Part shown: one piece after another, positions 48,250-57,678 of the stretch | Layout: every line of letters starts with the position of its first letter | Numbering within the stretch: the first letter of the stretch is position 1 | DNA from: Neisseria weaveri | GTDB lineage: Bacteria > Pseudomonadota > Gammaproteobacteria > Burkholderiales > Neisseriaceae | Assembly: GCF_900638685.1 (NCBI RefSeq) | Contig: NZ_LR134533.1 | Span: 992,001-1,056,000, forward strand | Length of the DNA stretch: 64,000 bases | Direction: 5' to 3' | Position numbers and translations under genes: made by a program | The notes under the pieces: model-generated | The model's database searches: none | Told to the model about the DNA's origin: nothing | What the model saw: the letters and a program-made list of their open reading frames with translations, nothing else

Positions 48250-48684
48250 ATGAGCGAAGAATTACAACCCGTTTTCAGCATTGAAAAACTGTATGTTAAA
48301 GACATGTCTTTGGAAGTGCCGCACGCACCGAAAATTTTCTTGGAGCAAGGCGAGCCTGAAGTGGATATGCGCGTTTCTACCAACAGCACCAAGCTGGAAG
48401 AAGATTTTTATGAGGTTGTGGTTACCGTTACCGTAACCGCCAAATTGGGCGAAGAGCGCGTCATGTTCCTGAACGAAGTATCGCAAGGCGGTATCTTCCG
48501 TTTGTCCAACATTCCTGAAGAAGATGTTAACCTGTTGCTGGGCGTTGCTTGTCCGAACATTCTGTTCCCATACGCGCGCGAAGCGGTTTCTTCCGAAATC
48601 ACCCGCGCAGGCTTCCCGCCCGTATTGTTGGCTCCGATCAACTTCGAAGCGATGTATCAGCAAAACCAACAAGGCAATGCCTGA
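48250..48684 (+). CDS. secB: Protein-export chaperone SecB
   Basis: Homotetrameric cytosolic chaperone that keeps precursors unfolded and hands them to SecA. The 144-residue product has [71 protein letters not shown], the family signatures. grxC-secB is a common pair. Confidence 0.98.
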   Translation: MSEELQPVFSIEKLYVKDMSLEVPHAPKIFLEQGEPEVDMRVSTNSTKLEEDFYEVVVTVTVTAKLGEERVMFLNEVSQGGIFRLSNIPEEDVNLLLGVACPNILFPYAREAVSSEITRAGFPPVLLAPINFEAMYQQNQQGNA

Positions 48685-48726
48685 TTAATCTGACCGATTC
48701 CATGCGGCATTTCCCTGCCGCGTCCG

Positions 48727-48762
48727 AAACCGGATACTGCAACCGCAGTATCCGGTTTTTTA
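48727..48762 (+). terminator. Rho-independent terminator of secB
   Basis: CCGGATACTGC and GCAGTATCCGG form a perfect 11-bp stem around AACC, extended by A/T pairs and followed by TTTTTT. Confidence 0.95.
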
Positions 48763-48846
48763 TTCGGCGATACCGGGTTTTCAGGTTTCAGGCCGTCTGA
48801 AAGCGCGTTAAAATAACCCTCCATATCCCATACGGTTGGTTTCATC

Positions 48847-50253
48847 ATGTCTGCACCCATTACCCTTGTTTGGTTCCGCAACGACTTGCGCCTTGAAGAC
48901 AACACGGTTCTGCAATCCGCCCTGACACTCGGTTTACCCGTTGTCGGCGTTTTTGTTTTCGACAACGCCGTCGAACCGCATGCCGCCGCCAACCACCGCC
49001 GCCAAAGCTTTATCTACGACAGCGTCTTAAAATTTCAGACGGCCTTATCGCAAAAAAACATTCCGCTCTGGATTCTTCACGGCGATACACTCCGACAGCT
49101 CACCGAATTAGCCGGAAAATTAAACGCAGCCCATCTTGTCAGCGGCGAGGATTACCATCCGAACATCACGGCTTTGGGCGAACGGCTTTGGCACGCCCTA
49201 AACCACAGCAACCGAACCTATACTCGGATCAGCGATCATGTCGTCCTGCCCAAAGCCGCCGTGATGACACCTCAGGGGCGTCCCTATCACGCCTTCTCGC
49301 ATTACAAAAAATCTTGGCTGCAAACCTATGCCCAACGCTACCGCAACGGGCAGCCGCGCACCGATTGGCACACGCTGGCCGAACTGCAAAAACGCCTGCC
49401 TGAAACGGCAACACAGCTTCCGCCTGTCCCCATGCCGTCTGAAATCGGTTTCCAATACTGCAACTATCCTTTACCGGCCGGCGAAGCGGCAGCCCAAAAA
49501 CAGCTTGATCACTTTATCGGTCAGATTTCTTCATACCACCTGACCCGCGACTTTCCCGCAAAAAAAGGCACGTCCCAACTGGCCGCCTACTTAAATCAAG
49601 GCATGTTGTCGGCACGAAGCCTGGCTCACCGTGTTGCCTCCATCAGCAACGAAGGAGCGGAAAAATGGCTGGAAGAACTGATTTGGCGCGAATTTTACCA
49701 ACAAATCCTGTACCACAACCCCGATGTCGTCCACCAAAGCTTCCGCCCCGAATACCACCATCTGCATTGGGAAAACCGCGAGGATTGGTTTGAACGCTGG
49801 AAAAACGGCGAAACCGGCTACCCGATTGTCGATGCCGCCATGCGCCAATTAAAGGCCTGCGGCATGATGCACAACCGCCTGCGCATGATTACCGCCGGAT
49901 TTTTGGTCAAAGACCTGCTGATTGATTGGCGTCTCGGCGAAGCCTGGTTTGCAGAACAGCTGCTCGATTACGACTTGGCCGCCAACAACGGCAACTGGCA
50001 ATGGTCGGCCGGCACGGGTTGCGACGCCCAACCTTATTTCCGCATTTTCAATCCGGTATTGCAGTCGCAAAAATTCGATCCGGACGGCCTGTATATCCGC
50101 CGCCATCTGCCCGAACTGGCCCACTTGGGCAAAGACGTCATCCACGCTCCCTGGCTGGCTAAAGACAGTATCGACACCCACGGCTATCCCGCTCCGATGG
50201 TTGACCACCGCACCCAACGCGAAAAAGCCTTGGCCATGTTTAAGCTGTCTTAA
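48847..50253 (+). CDS. phrB: Deoxyribodipyrimidine photolyase (class I CPD)
   Basis: FAD-dependent light-driven repair of cyclobutane pyrimidine dimers. The 468-residue product starts LVWFRNDLRLEDNTVL, and has YQQILYHNPDVV, the FAD-binding MRQLKACGMMHNRLRMITAGFLVKDLLIDWRLGEAWFAEQLLDYDLAANNGNWQWSAGTGCD region and the Trp electron-transfer residues of the family. The first third encodes the antenna-cofactor domain. A DUS is translated in the N-terminal third (FQTALSQ). Confidence 0.97.
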   Translation: MSAPITLVWFRNDLRLEDNTVLQSALTLGLPVVGVFVFDNAVEPHAAANHRRQSFIYDSVLKFQTALSQKNIPLWILHGDTLRQLTELAGKLNAAHLVSGEDYHPNITALGERLWHALNHSNRTYTRISDHVVLPKAAVMTPQGRPYHAFSHYKKSWLQTYAQRYRNGQPRTDWHTLAELQKRLPETATQLPPVPMPSEIGFQYCNYPLPAGEAAAQKQLDHFIGQISSYHLTRDFPAKKGTSQLAAYLNQGMLSARSLAHRVASISNEGAEKWLEELIWREFYQQILYHNPDVVHQSFRPEYHHLHWENREDWFERWKNGETGYPIVDAAMRQLKACGMMHNRLRMITAGFLVKDLLIDWRLGEAWFAEQLLDYDLAANNGNWQWSAGTGCDAQPYFRIFNPVLQSQKFDPDGLYIRRHLPELAHLGKDVIHAPWLAKDSIDTHGYPAPMVDHRTQREKALAMFKLS

Positions 50254-50295
50254 TTGGATTTTCAGACGGCCTTTCTCAACAAAGCACATTAAACC

Positions 50296-50586
50296 ATGCA
50301 AAACAAAACCGCTTATTTCAAAACACCTCAACCTTACCGCAACTTATCCGCATTTATTGCCGTTGTCGGCACACTCCTGCTTTGGCGGCACGGGCCGGCG
50401 CAAGGCAGCGCGGCCTTTGCCGCCATTCTGCTGCTGTTTGCCGGCGCATTGATTGCCATCGGCACCGTCTTTCTCGCCCTGCGCCGCAAAGACAGTGCAA
50501 CCGTTATCCAATCCCTGCTGCTGATGTTGTGGCAAATCGGCTTTCCTTTGGTTTGGATGGCCAAGCTGTACCATCAGGCCGTCTGA
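50296..50586 (+). CDS. Small membrane protein, unknown function
   Basis: 96 residues with three hydrophobic segments (about 17-30, 37-62 and 70-86). The loops are short and basic (ALRRKDS). No family is recognised. The codon use is normal and it is placed 42 bases after phrB and 52 before the oxidase gene in the same orientation. The stop overlaps a DUS (GCCGTCTGA). Confidence 0.65.
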   Translation: MQNKTAYFKTPQPYRNLSAFIAVVGTLLLWRHGPAQGSAAFAAILLLFAGALIAIGTVFLALRRKDSATVIQSLLLMLWQIGFPLVWMAKLYHQAV

Positions 50587-50638
50587 AAAAACGCAACATC
50601 ATGTTTTCCAATCCGCATACCCGATAAAGGACATTCCC

Positions 50639-51745
50639 ATGACCCTCCGCACCGCCATTCTCGGCGGCGGCCTTTGCGGCCGGCTGATTGCCTTCCAACT
50701 GGCCGAACAAGGCATCGCTGTCGAATTGTTCGACAAAGGCAGCCGCAACGGCGACCAAGCCGCCGCCTATATTGCCGCCGCCATGCTCGCACCTTCCGCA
50801 GAATCCGTTGAAGCCACGCCCGAAGTCACCAAGCTGGGCAGACAAAGCACAGCCCTGTGGCAAGACTTAACAGGCCGTCTGAAAACCCACATCTTCAAAC
50901 AGCAAAACGGCAGCCTGATTGTGTGGCACGGCCAAGACCGCCCCTTAGCCGTACAGTTCGAGCAACATTTACGCCGCGCACATCAAGGCGGGCAGCCTGC
51001 CGAACGCTGGCAAGCCGCAGACATTGCCGAACACGAACCGCAACTGCAAGGCCGCTTCGGACAAGCCCTTTATCTTCCCGAAGAAGGCCAACTCGACGGC
51101 CGCCAAGTCTTAAACGCGCTGGCCGACGCCTTAGACGAATACCGTGTTCCCTGCCACTGGCACAGCGAAACCGATACCGCCGCTTTGCATCAACAATTCG
51201 ACTGGGTTATCGATTGTCGCGGCTTCGGTGCCAAATCCGCATGGAACAGGCCGTCTGAAATTCAGACGGCCAGCAAACTGCGCGGCATACGCGGCGAAGT
51301 AGCACGGGTTTACGCGCCCGAAATGACTTTGCACCGCCCCGTCCGCCTGCTCCATCCGCGCTATCCGCTTTATATCGCCCCCAAAGAAAACCATATTTTT
51401 GTCATCGGCGCGACCCAAATCGAAAGCGAAAGCAACGCTCCGGCAAGCGTACGCTCCGGCTTGGAACTGCTGTCTGCACTCTACGCCGTCCACCCTGCGT
51501 TCGGCGAAGCACAGATTTTGGAAATTGCTACCAACCTGCGCCCAACGCTCAACCACCATAACCCGGAAATCCGCTACGACCTTAAACAGCAATTGGTCGA
51601 AGTCAACGGCCTGTTCCGGCACGGCTTTATGATTTCCCCGGCCGTTACCGCCGCTGCCGTTCGCCTGATTACCCGATTAATCCGCGGCCAAGCCGTTCCC
51701 GAATCCGACGACATCAGCGGCCTGCCCTATCTGCCTTTAAATTAA
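50639..51745 (+). CDS. thiO: FAD-dependent amino-acid oxidase, ThiO-like
   Basis: Probable glycine/D-amino acid oxidase, supplying dehydroglycine to thiazole synthase in thiamine synthesis. The 368-residue product has the dinucleotide motif AILGGGLCGRLIAFQLAEQ at the N-terminus, an AAAMLAPSAES segment and a C-terminal GLFRHGFMISPAVT with FAD contacts. No thiG or thiE is near, so function rests on family similarity. A DUS pair interrupts the middle of the gene in frame (NRPSEIQTAS). Confidence 0.8.
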   Translation: MTLRTAILGGGLCGRLIAFQLAEQGIAVELFDKGSRNGDQAAAYIAAAMLAPSAESVEATPEVTKLGRQSTALWQDLTGRLKTHIFKQQNGSLIVWHGQDRPLAVQFEQHLRRAHQGGQPAERWQAADIAEHEPQLQGRFGQALYLPEEGQLDGRQVLNALADALDEYRVPCHWHSETDTAALHQQFDWVIDCRGFGAKSAWNRPSEIQTASKLRGIRGEVARVYAPEMTLHRPVRLLHPRYPLYIAPKENHIFVIGATQIESESNAPASVRSGLELLSALYAVHPAFGEAQILEIATNLRPTLNHHNPEIRYDLKQQLVEVNGLFRHGFMISPAVTAAAVRLITRLIRGQAVPESDDISGLPYLPLN

Positions 51746-51768
51746 ACAGCCATACGGCAGGCCCATAC

Positions 51769-51801
51769 AAAAAGGCCGTCTGAAAATTCAGACGGCCTTT
51801 T
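51769..51801. terminator. DUS inverted pair between thiO and slyX
   Basis: AAAAGGCCGTCTGAA and TTCAGACGGCCTTTT form a near loop-less palindrome between two convergent genes. Confidence 0.85.
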
Positions 51802-51821
51802 ATATTTAACATTACCGGCAA

Positions 51822-52040
51822 TCAATAATGCGGCGGAATTTCATCTTTCAAACTGTATTCCTCACGCCCGCCATTCGCAGCCTTATCCTGCATTCTCTGA
51901 TACAGCAAACGCAGCTGCGCCTGCTGTAAATCCAAAGTCTGCTGCATTTTGGCAACGGTGTCGTTCAAACTGCCGATCAAATCTTCCTGCAAGGCCGTCT
52001 GAATTTCCAACTCGGTAATGCGCGCTTCCAATTCGTCCAT
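51822..52040 (-). CDS. slyX: SlyX family protein
   Basis: 72 residues from ATG 52040 (MDELEARITELEIQTALQEDLI), one coiled coil over residues 1-48 and a tail ending PPHY, the family hallmark. The ATG is one base after the TAA of the antiporter gene (52042-52044), so translation is coupled. Function is unknown; SlyX lies near the slyD gene in enterics, not here. Confidence 0.9.
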   Translation of the reverse strand: MDELEARITELEIQTALQEDLIGSLNDTVAKMQQTLDLQQAQLRLLYQRMQDKAANGGREEYSLKDEIPPHY

Positions 52041-52041
52041 C

Positions 52042-53388
52042 TTACAGCACCATCGCCGCAATCCAGCCCGATACCATCAACGGCAAGTTGTAATGCAGGA
52101 ATGTCGGAATCACGCTGTCGCGCACATGATCATGCTGACCGTCCACATTCAAACCCGACGTCGGGCCCAAAGTCGAATCCGAAGCAGGCGAACCGGCATC
52201 ACCCAACGCACCGGCCGTACCCACAATCGCCAGCGTCGCCATCGGCGAAAAACCCATGCTGATGCACAACGGCACATAAATCGTCGCAATAATCGGCAAA
52301 GTCGAGAACGAGCTGCCGATACCCATCGTAACCAGCAAACCCACCAGCAACATAATCAATGCCGCCATGCCTTTGTTTCCGGCAAACATTTCCGCCGAAG
52401 CCTGTACCAACGGCTCGATTTGACCGGTCGCCTTCATCACTTCCGCAAAACCCTGCGCCGCAATCATAATAAAGCCGATCATCGCCATCATTTTTACGCC
52501 GTTGTTAAACACGGTATCCGCTTCACCCCAGCGCACCACACCGGCAGCCATAAACACGGCAAAACCGACCATCGCACCCAGCAGCAGCGAATCCGCCCAC
52601 AACTGCACCACAAACGACACCACAATCGCCAACAACGCCACCGCACTGCGGTAAGTCGAAATTTTCGGCATCGCCGCCGCCTGCTGATGCGCATTCACAT
52701 CCACAGCCGTATGTTGGTACGCACGCGGACGGCGGTAGCTGACAAACACCGCAATCAGCAAACCCACCACCATACCCAAAGCCGGAATGGTCATCGCCTG
52801 CATCACATTGATACCGTCCACATTCAAGCCCGCTTTGGTCAGATTGCCCACCAGAATCTGCTTCAAGAAAATTTCACCGAAGCCCACCGGCAGCCACATA
52901 TAAGTCGTCACCAAACCGAAAGTCATCACACAGGCCAACAAACGGCGGTCGATCTGCATACGGTTAAACACCAGCAGCAGCGGCGGAATAATCAACGGAA
53001 TAAACGCAATATGAATCGGAATCAGGTTTTGGCTCATCACACTCATCGCCAACAAACCCAACAGCAAGCCCCACTTCACACCGTTGAAACGGCCCGGCAC
53101 ATTATCCCGAACCTGTTTGCTGTCCAAACGGCGGATAACCGCGTTGGCCAAAGTTTGCGGCAAACCCGAATGCGCAATCGCCACCGCAAACGCACCCAAC
53201 ATCGCATAAGACAAAGCAATCTGCGCACCATTGGCCAAACCGGTTTGGAACACTTCCATGGTTTTCGCCAAACCCAAACCACTCATCAGACCGCCGGCCA
53301 ACGCGCCCAGCAGCAAACTCAGTACCACGTGCACACGGGCCAGCGACAACACCAACATCACCGAGACCGCAATCACCACTGCGTTCAT
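52042..53388 (-). CDS. Na+/H+ antiporter family protein (NhaC-like)
   Basis: 448 residues with about eleven hydrophobic helices; GxxGGxxGG-type helix-breaking and charged residues ([46 protein letters not shown]) recall the ArsB/NhaC and HI1107-type transporters. The substrate (sodium, a dicarboxylate or an amino acid) cannot be told. It is coupled to slyX. Confidence 0.8.
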   Translation of the reverse strand: MNAVVIAVSVMLVLSLARVHVVLSLLLGALAGGLMSGLGLAKTMEVFQTGLANGAQIALSYAMLGAFAVAIAHSGLPQTLANAVIRRLDSKQVRDNVPGRFNGVKWGLLLGLLAMSVMSQNLIPIHIAFIPLIIPPLLLVFNRMQIDRRLLACVMTFGLVTTYMWLPVGFGEIFLKQILVGNLTKAGLNVDGINVMQAMTIPALGMVVGLLIAVFVSYRRPRAYQHTAVDVNAHQQAAAMPKISTYRSAVALLAIVVSFVVQLWADSLLLGAMVGFAVFMAAGVVRWGEADTVFNNGVKMMAMIGFIMIAAQGFAEVMKATGQIEPLVQASAEMFAGNKGMAALIMLLVGLLVTMGIGSSFSTLPIIATIYVPLCISMGFSPMATLAIVGTAGALGDAGSPASDSTLGPTSGLNVDGQHDHVRDSVIPTFLHYNLPLMVSGWIAAMVL

Positions 53389-53505
53389 TCTTCTCTCCCA
53401 AACGGCTGCAAAAGCCGCAATAAAATCATTATTTCAGCATCAAAAAAGGAAAATATCATAACCTAACATGATTTTACATGCCAGTTTATTTACACCTTAA
53501 CAGCC

Positions 53506-53542
53506 AAAGGCCGTCTGAAAATCCTGATTTTTTCAGACGGCC
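53506..53542. repeat. DUS inverted pair between the antiporter and a membrane protein gene
   Basis: AGGCCGTCTGAAA and TTTCAGACGGCCT around an 8-11-base loop, in the spacer after the 53563-54069 gene. Confidence 0.6.
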
Positions 53543-53562
53543 TCATCATCAAACTATCCAAG

Positions 53563-54069
53563 CTATACATTATCGGACTCTTCCGCTCCGACCGAAACGG
53601 CACGCCCGTGCAGACGCGACCACCCCGCCAAACGCCAAACGCACAAAAACGCAATCAAAGGCTGGCAAAACGCCACCAGCAAATAACGGACATCATCAAA
53701 CGATACCAAAGGCTTACCGCCCAACAAACCCGCCAACGCCCAAAACCATTCCCAAACCGACGGCACCGAAAACAGCAGCACCGCCAACAAACCCAAAGTA
53801 CGGAACACGCCCAACGGCAGAATTTCCCCCGCCAACACCGTACGGTTCAGCTTCAACAACACCAGCAGCCCGAAACCGACCACCAAAATCATACCGCCGT
53901 TGGCCAATACCTGCAGACCGCCGAATGCAATTTCCGGCGACACCGGCAAACCGTCATTCGGCAAATCCGCCCGCTGCAGATTCAGACTCTGAAAAATATT
54001 CAGCACAAACCCGAATACCATGTCCGCCAACACCACCCACACCGGCAAAGAAGTCCAAACCCGTTTCAT
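53563..54069 (-). CDS. Membrane protein, unknown function
   Basis: 168 residues from ATG 54069, which follows GGAG at a good spacing; the 21-residue longer frame is less likely. Four hydrophobic helices (about 8-26, 46-67, 82-102 and 127-146). The C-terminal tail is charged. This is the pattern of the DUF2975-like four-helix family, often beside an HTH regulator, but none is present here. Confidence 0.66.
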   Translation of the reverse strand: MKRVWTSLPVWVVLADMVFGFVLNIFQSLNLQRADLPNDGLPVSPEIAFGGLQVLANGGMILVVGFGLLVLLKLNRTVLAGEILPLGVFRTLGLLAVLLFSVPSVWEWFWALAGLLGGKPLVSFDDVRYLLVAFCQPLIAFLCVWRLAGWSRLHGRAVSVGAEESDNV

Positions 54070-54388
54070 CACCACTCCGCAAACCGTTTCAAAAACGCAT
54101 AGCTTAACACCGCAGGCCCTTTCCGGCAGCATTTACATGCGAAGTTCGGAAACGAACCGGAAAAACCCATTTCAAACAAATATATAAGCGGTTTCTTTAA
54201 AAAAATTATACAAATTTTCACAAATTATTATAAAATCGAGCCGATATTCTAAAAAGAACATGCCTTTTAGATTAGATACCGTGCAAACCGGCGGCTTTCA
54301 CCAAGCCGCCTTTCCTTAGAAAACCGTCCGAATTTCAGACGGCCTGTTAGAAACCAAAATAAATTTTTCAATTCAATATCAAAATATT
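54070..54388. other. AT-rich 5' region of the FadL-type gene with a leader hairpin
   Basis: 319 bases without a gene. On the left (54180-54240) it is very AT-rich, a promoter-like stretch with TATAAA at about 54229. GGCGGCTT (54290-54297) pairs with AAGCCGCC (54303-54310) over a 5-base loop, and a T-rich run follows, 80 bases before the ATG. This could be an attenuator in the leader or a terminator of a short transcript. A DUS lies at 54334-54345. Confidence 0.5.
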
Positions 54389-55819
54389 ATGAAAAACATT
54401 CGTCCCATCACTTTGATTTTGGCTTCGGCATTTGCCGCCAACGCCGCCTACGCTTCAGGCTACCACTTCGGTACACAATCCGTAAGCTCACAAAGCACCG
54501 CCAACGCTTCCGCCGCCGAAGCCTCCGATGCCTCCACCATTTTCTACAACCCGGCCGGTCTGACCAAGCTGGAAAACAACGAAATCACCGCCGCCATCAA
54601 CCTGGTTTCCCCCAGCGTCAAATACCACGACGGCAAAGCCACCTACAACAACAGCCCGCACTACAACGTAATCAACAGCAGCAACAGCGGCAAAATCACC
54701 AAAGATCTGGTGGTTGCCCCCCACGTTTACGGCGCTTACAAAATCAATGACAACCTAACCGCAGGCTTGGGCGTTTACGTACCCTTTGCCTCCAGCACCG
54801 AATACGCCAAAGACTCCGTTTTGCGTTTCAACCTGAACAAAACCGAGCTGACCACCTTGGCCGTCGAGCCTGTATTGGCCTATAAATTCAACGAACAGCA
54901 TTCCGTTGCCGTCGGCGCCGTTGCCCAACACAGCGATGCAGGCCTGCGCAAATATGCCGACTGGGCAGCCAGCAAACGTCCCGCCCACCATATTGACCAA
55001 CTGGGCGGCGTTGAAGGCCATGCCGACGTAAAAGGCAAAGACTGGGGCTTCGGCTACCACTTGGCATGGATGTGGGACATCAACCCGCAAACCCGCGTCG
55101 GCATCAACTACCGTTCGCATGTCAAACACAACCTGAAAGGCCATGCCGAATGGTTGCCCGACAGCAAATTGGCCCAAAGACAATACAATGTCAAACCCGA
55201 TCCGCAAAACAAAGATTTCCCGATCGGCAAACCCATTTCCGAATACGGTGCCGGCTATGTTCCGAATGAAAAAGCCAGCCTGAAAATCGTTACCCCCGAA
55301 TCCTTATCGGTACACGGCATGTATCAAGCCACACCGAAACTGAACCTGTTCGGCGACGTTACCTGGACGCGCCACTCACGCTTCAACCGCGCGGCATTGA
55401 AATTTGAAAACGCCAAAATGACCATCAGTGGCAAGCCGTCCAACGAAACCGTGATTACCCCGAACTGGCGCGACACCTACAAAGTTGCCGTCGGCGCCTC
55501 CTACCAATACAGCGAACCGCTGCAGCTGCGCGCCGGTATTGCCTACGACCAATCGCCCGTACGCAACGACAAAGACCGCTTGGTAACCATGCCGGATAAC
55601 GACCGCATCTGGCTGTCGCTGGGTACAAAATACGACTTCGGCAAAAAGCACACTGTGAATGCCGCTTACAGCTACATCCACATCAAAGATGCCGCTACCG
55701 ACACCCGAAACAAACCGGCCAACAAAGACGTTACCACTGTGGACAGCAACGTATCGTCTTCGGCACGTTTCAAGAGCCACGCGCACATCTTAGGCTTGCA
55801 GTACACCTATAAATTCTAA
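54389..55819 (+). CDS. fadL: FadL-family outer-membrane transporter
   Basis: Beta-barrel channel for hydrophobic compounds, long-chain fatty acids in the best-known members. The 476-residue product has a signal peptide (cut after AYA, residue 22), then the hatch-domain SGYHFGTQSVSSQSTANASAAEASDASTIFYNPAGLTKL, the family signature, and many amphipathic strands ending in LGLQYTYKF (C-terminal Phe for BAM recognition). The meningococcal homologue is NMB0088. The gene is complete. Confidence 0.93.
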   Translation: MKNIRPITLILASAFAANAAYASGYHFGTQSVSSQSTANASAAEASDASTIFYNPAGLTKLENNEITAAINLVSPSVKYHDGKATYNNSPHYNVINSSNSGKITKDLVVAPHVYGAYKINDNLTAGLGVYVPFASSTEYAKDSVLRFNLNKTELTTLAVEPVLAYKFNEQHSVAVGAVAQHSDAGLRKYADWAASKRPAHHIDQLGGVEGHADVKGKDWGFGYHLAWMWDINPQTRVGINYRSHVKHNLKGHAEWLPDSKLAQRQYNVKPDPQNKDFPIGKPISEYGAGYVPNEKASLKIVTPESLSVHGMYQATPKLNLFGDVTWTRHSRFNRAALKFENAKMTISGKPSNETVITPNWRDTYKVAVGASYQYSEPLQLRAGIAYDQSPVRNDKDRLVTMPDNDRIWLSLGTKYDFGKKHTVNAAYSYIHIKDAATDTRNKPANKDVTTVDSNVSSSARFKSHAHILGLQYTYKF

Positions 55820-55836
55820 GCCGTGCCGTTATAAGC

Positions 55837-55867
55837 AAAGGCCGTCTGAAATTTTCAGACGGCCTTT
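55837..55867. terminator. DUS inverted pair after fadL
   Basis: AAAGGCCGTCTGAAA and TTTCAGACGGCCTTT form the terminator; a third DUS in the same orientation as the second follows at about 55872. Confidence 0.85.
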
Positions 55868-55905
55868 GTTTTTCAGACGGCCTTAATCATCAGGGCACGC
55901 CGGAA

Positions 55906-56031
55906 TCAGCGTACGCGCACGGTTTCCACACCGCCTTTAATCTCACCGTACATCTGCGTGCTTCCGCCCGAACCGCCGGCACAAGCCGCCAGCAGCAATA
56001 CCGCAGCCAACCCCAAATAACGCATCATCAT
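55906..56031 (-). CDS. Tiny lipoprotein, 41 residues
   Basis: ATG at 56031 (ATG repeats at 56028 and 56025 also possible) after AAAGG; TGA at 55906. A basic start, a hydrophobic run and lipobox LLAAC (Cys17) lead to a mature peptide of only about 25 residues ending in KGGVETVRVR. Such entericidin-like lipopeptides lie in the outer or inner membrane. No known function. It follows pyk on the same strand after 46 bases. Confidence 0.7.
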   Translation of the reverse strand: MMMRYLGLAAVLLLAACAGGSGGSTQMYGEIKGGVETVRVR

Positions 56032-56077
56032 TCCTTTCACATAAACTTATCTATACCACCCGTGTGCGGATAAAACC

Positions 56078-57547
56078 TTAGCGCACAACTTTTACCTGCA
56101 ACGAATCGGTCGAACCCTGCTCGCACATACGCGAACCGCTGGTAATAATATACACGTCGCCGCTATCCAGCAGCTTGCGTTCCATCAGCGTCTTTTCCAC
56201 TTCCTGCAACGCCGTTTCATGGTCGCAGCTGGGCGTGAAACGCAGCGGACGCACACCGCGGTACATTGCCATTTTCCGCTGCACGGCCTTGCTCGGCGTC
56301 AACGCAAAAATCGGCAGCTGGATACTGTGGCGGCTGATTTCAAACGCAGTCGAACCGCTTTCGGTTAATGCCACAATCGCTCTGGCGTTCACTGCTCTGG
56401 CTACATGTACCGCACCGCTGGCAATCGCCAAATAAGGTTTGGACACGGCATCGGCATGGCTGGAATCCACGCCGTTGAGCGAATCCTGTTCGGCTTCGGC
56501 CGCCGCACAGATAATCGCCATTTGGCGCACGGTTTCAAAAGGATAAGTGCCGATTGCCGTTTCCGCCGAACACATGACCGCATCCGTACCGTCCAACACC
56601 GCATTGGCCACATCGCTCACTTCGGCACGGGTCGGCACGGGGTTGGTAATCATGCTTTCCATCATCTGCGTGGCGGTAATGCTGAAACGGCGTAAGGCGC
56701 GGGCGCGCTGAATCATGCGTTTCTGCAAAGCAGGCACGGCGGCATTGCCGACTTCCACCGCCAAATCGCCGCGCGCAACCATAATGCCGTCTGAAGCCAA
56801 GATGATTTCATCGAGATTGGCAATGGCTTCAACACGCTCGATTTTCGCTACCAAGCCGGGGCGAACCGCACTGCTGCCGGCCATTTCCTGTTCGACCAAA
56901 CGGCGCGCGGCGTGCATGTCTTCGGCGGATTTCACAAAGCTCACGGCCAAATAATCGCAGCCGATGGCAATCGCGGTTTTCAAATCCTGAAAATCTTTTT
57001 CGGTCAACGCGCCTGCCGACAATCCGCCGCCCTGCTTATTGATGCCTTTATTGCTTTTTAAAATGTGGCTGTTGCGTACCGTCGTACGGATTTCGCTGCC
57101 GTTCACTTCATCTACCGTCAAGCCCAACAATCCGTCGTCCAATAAAAGAATATCGCCGGCTGCCACGTCTTTCGGCAAATCGCGGTAATCCAAACCGACC
57201 CGTTCGCGCGAACCTTCGCCCTGATATTCGGCATCCAGCAGGAGCGTTTCTCCGGCCGTCAATGCCACACTGCCGCCGGCAATCTTTCCGATACGGATTT
57301 TCGGCCCTTGCAGATCGGCCATAATCGCCACTTCTTTTTCCGCCCGCTCGGCCGCTTCGCGCACGATACGCGCATTTTCCATGTGGAATTCCGCCGTGCC
57401 GTGACTGAAGTTGAAGCGGACGACATTCACGCCGCCGACACGGATCATGTCTTCCAACAGGCGGACATCGTTGCTGCCCGGGCCCAGTGTGGCAATGATT
57501 TTGGTATTGTGGCGGATTCGGGTTAAATCCCGTTGCGGCGTATTCAT
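56078..57547 (-). CDS. pyk: Pyruvate kinase
   Basis: PEP + ADP to pyruvate + ATP. The 489-residue product has the N-terminal TKIIATLGPGSND and NVVRFNFSHGT, DLQGPKIRIGK, and the active-site MVARGDLAVEVG, and ATQMMESMITNPVPTRAEVSDVANAVLDGTDAVMCSAETAIGTYPFE with the catalytic-Lys region. The C-terminal effector domain is present. Resembles E. coli PykA. Followed by a tiny lipoprotein gene. Confidence 0.97.
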   Translation of the reverse strand: MNTPQRDLTRIRHNTKIIATLGPGSNDVRLLEDMIRVGGVNVVRFNFSHGTAEFHMENARIVREAAERAEKEVAIMADLQGPKIRIGKIAGGSVALTAGETLLLDAEYQGEGSRERVGLDYRDLPKDVAAGDILLLDDGLLGLTVDEVNGSEIRTTVRNSHILKSNKGINKQGGGLSAGALTEKDFQDLKTAIAIGCDYLAVSFVKSAEDMHAARRLVEQEMAGSSAVRPGLVAKIERVEAIANLDEIILASDGIMVARGDLAVEVGNAAVPALQKRMIQRARALRRFSITATQMMESMITNPVPTRAEVSDVANAVLDGTDAVMCSAETAIGTYPFETVRQMAIICAAAEAEQDSLNGVDSSHADAVSKPYLAIASGAVHVARAVNARAIVALTESGSTAFEISRHSIQLPIFALTPSKAVQRKMAMYRGVRPLRFTPSCDHETALQEVEKTLMERKLLDSGDVYIITSGSRMCEQGSTDSLQVKVVR

Positions 57548-57635
57548 ACTGTTTCCCTGTTATCGTTAACTCGTTTAAAAGCGGTAAATTGTACCTGAAA
57601 ACCCGTTTCTACAATGTCCGTATACAGTAAAACCA

Positions 57636-57666
57636 AACAGGCCGTCTGAAAATTCAGACGGCCTGT
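57636..57666. terminator. DUS inverted pair upstream of pyk
   Basis: AACAGGCCGTCTGAA and TTCAGACGGCCTGTT with a one-base loop, between the gamma-carbonic-anhydrase-like gene (stop at 57679) and pyk on the minus strand, probably ending the former. Confidence 0.7.
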
Positions 57667-57678
57667 TCGAATATCTAT

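Noticed and set aside
52018..53466. A 482-codon open frame on the plus strand
   Set aside because: It is antisense to the antiporter gene; its product is dominated by His, Arg, Gln and Thr, the usual composition of a shadow frame, and has no domain.
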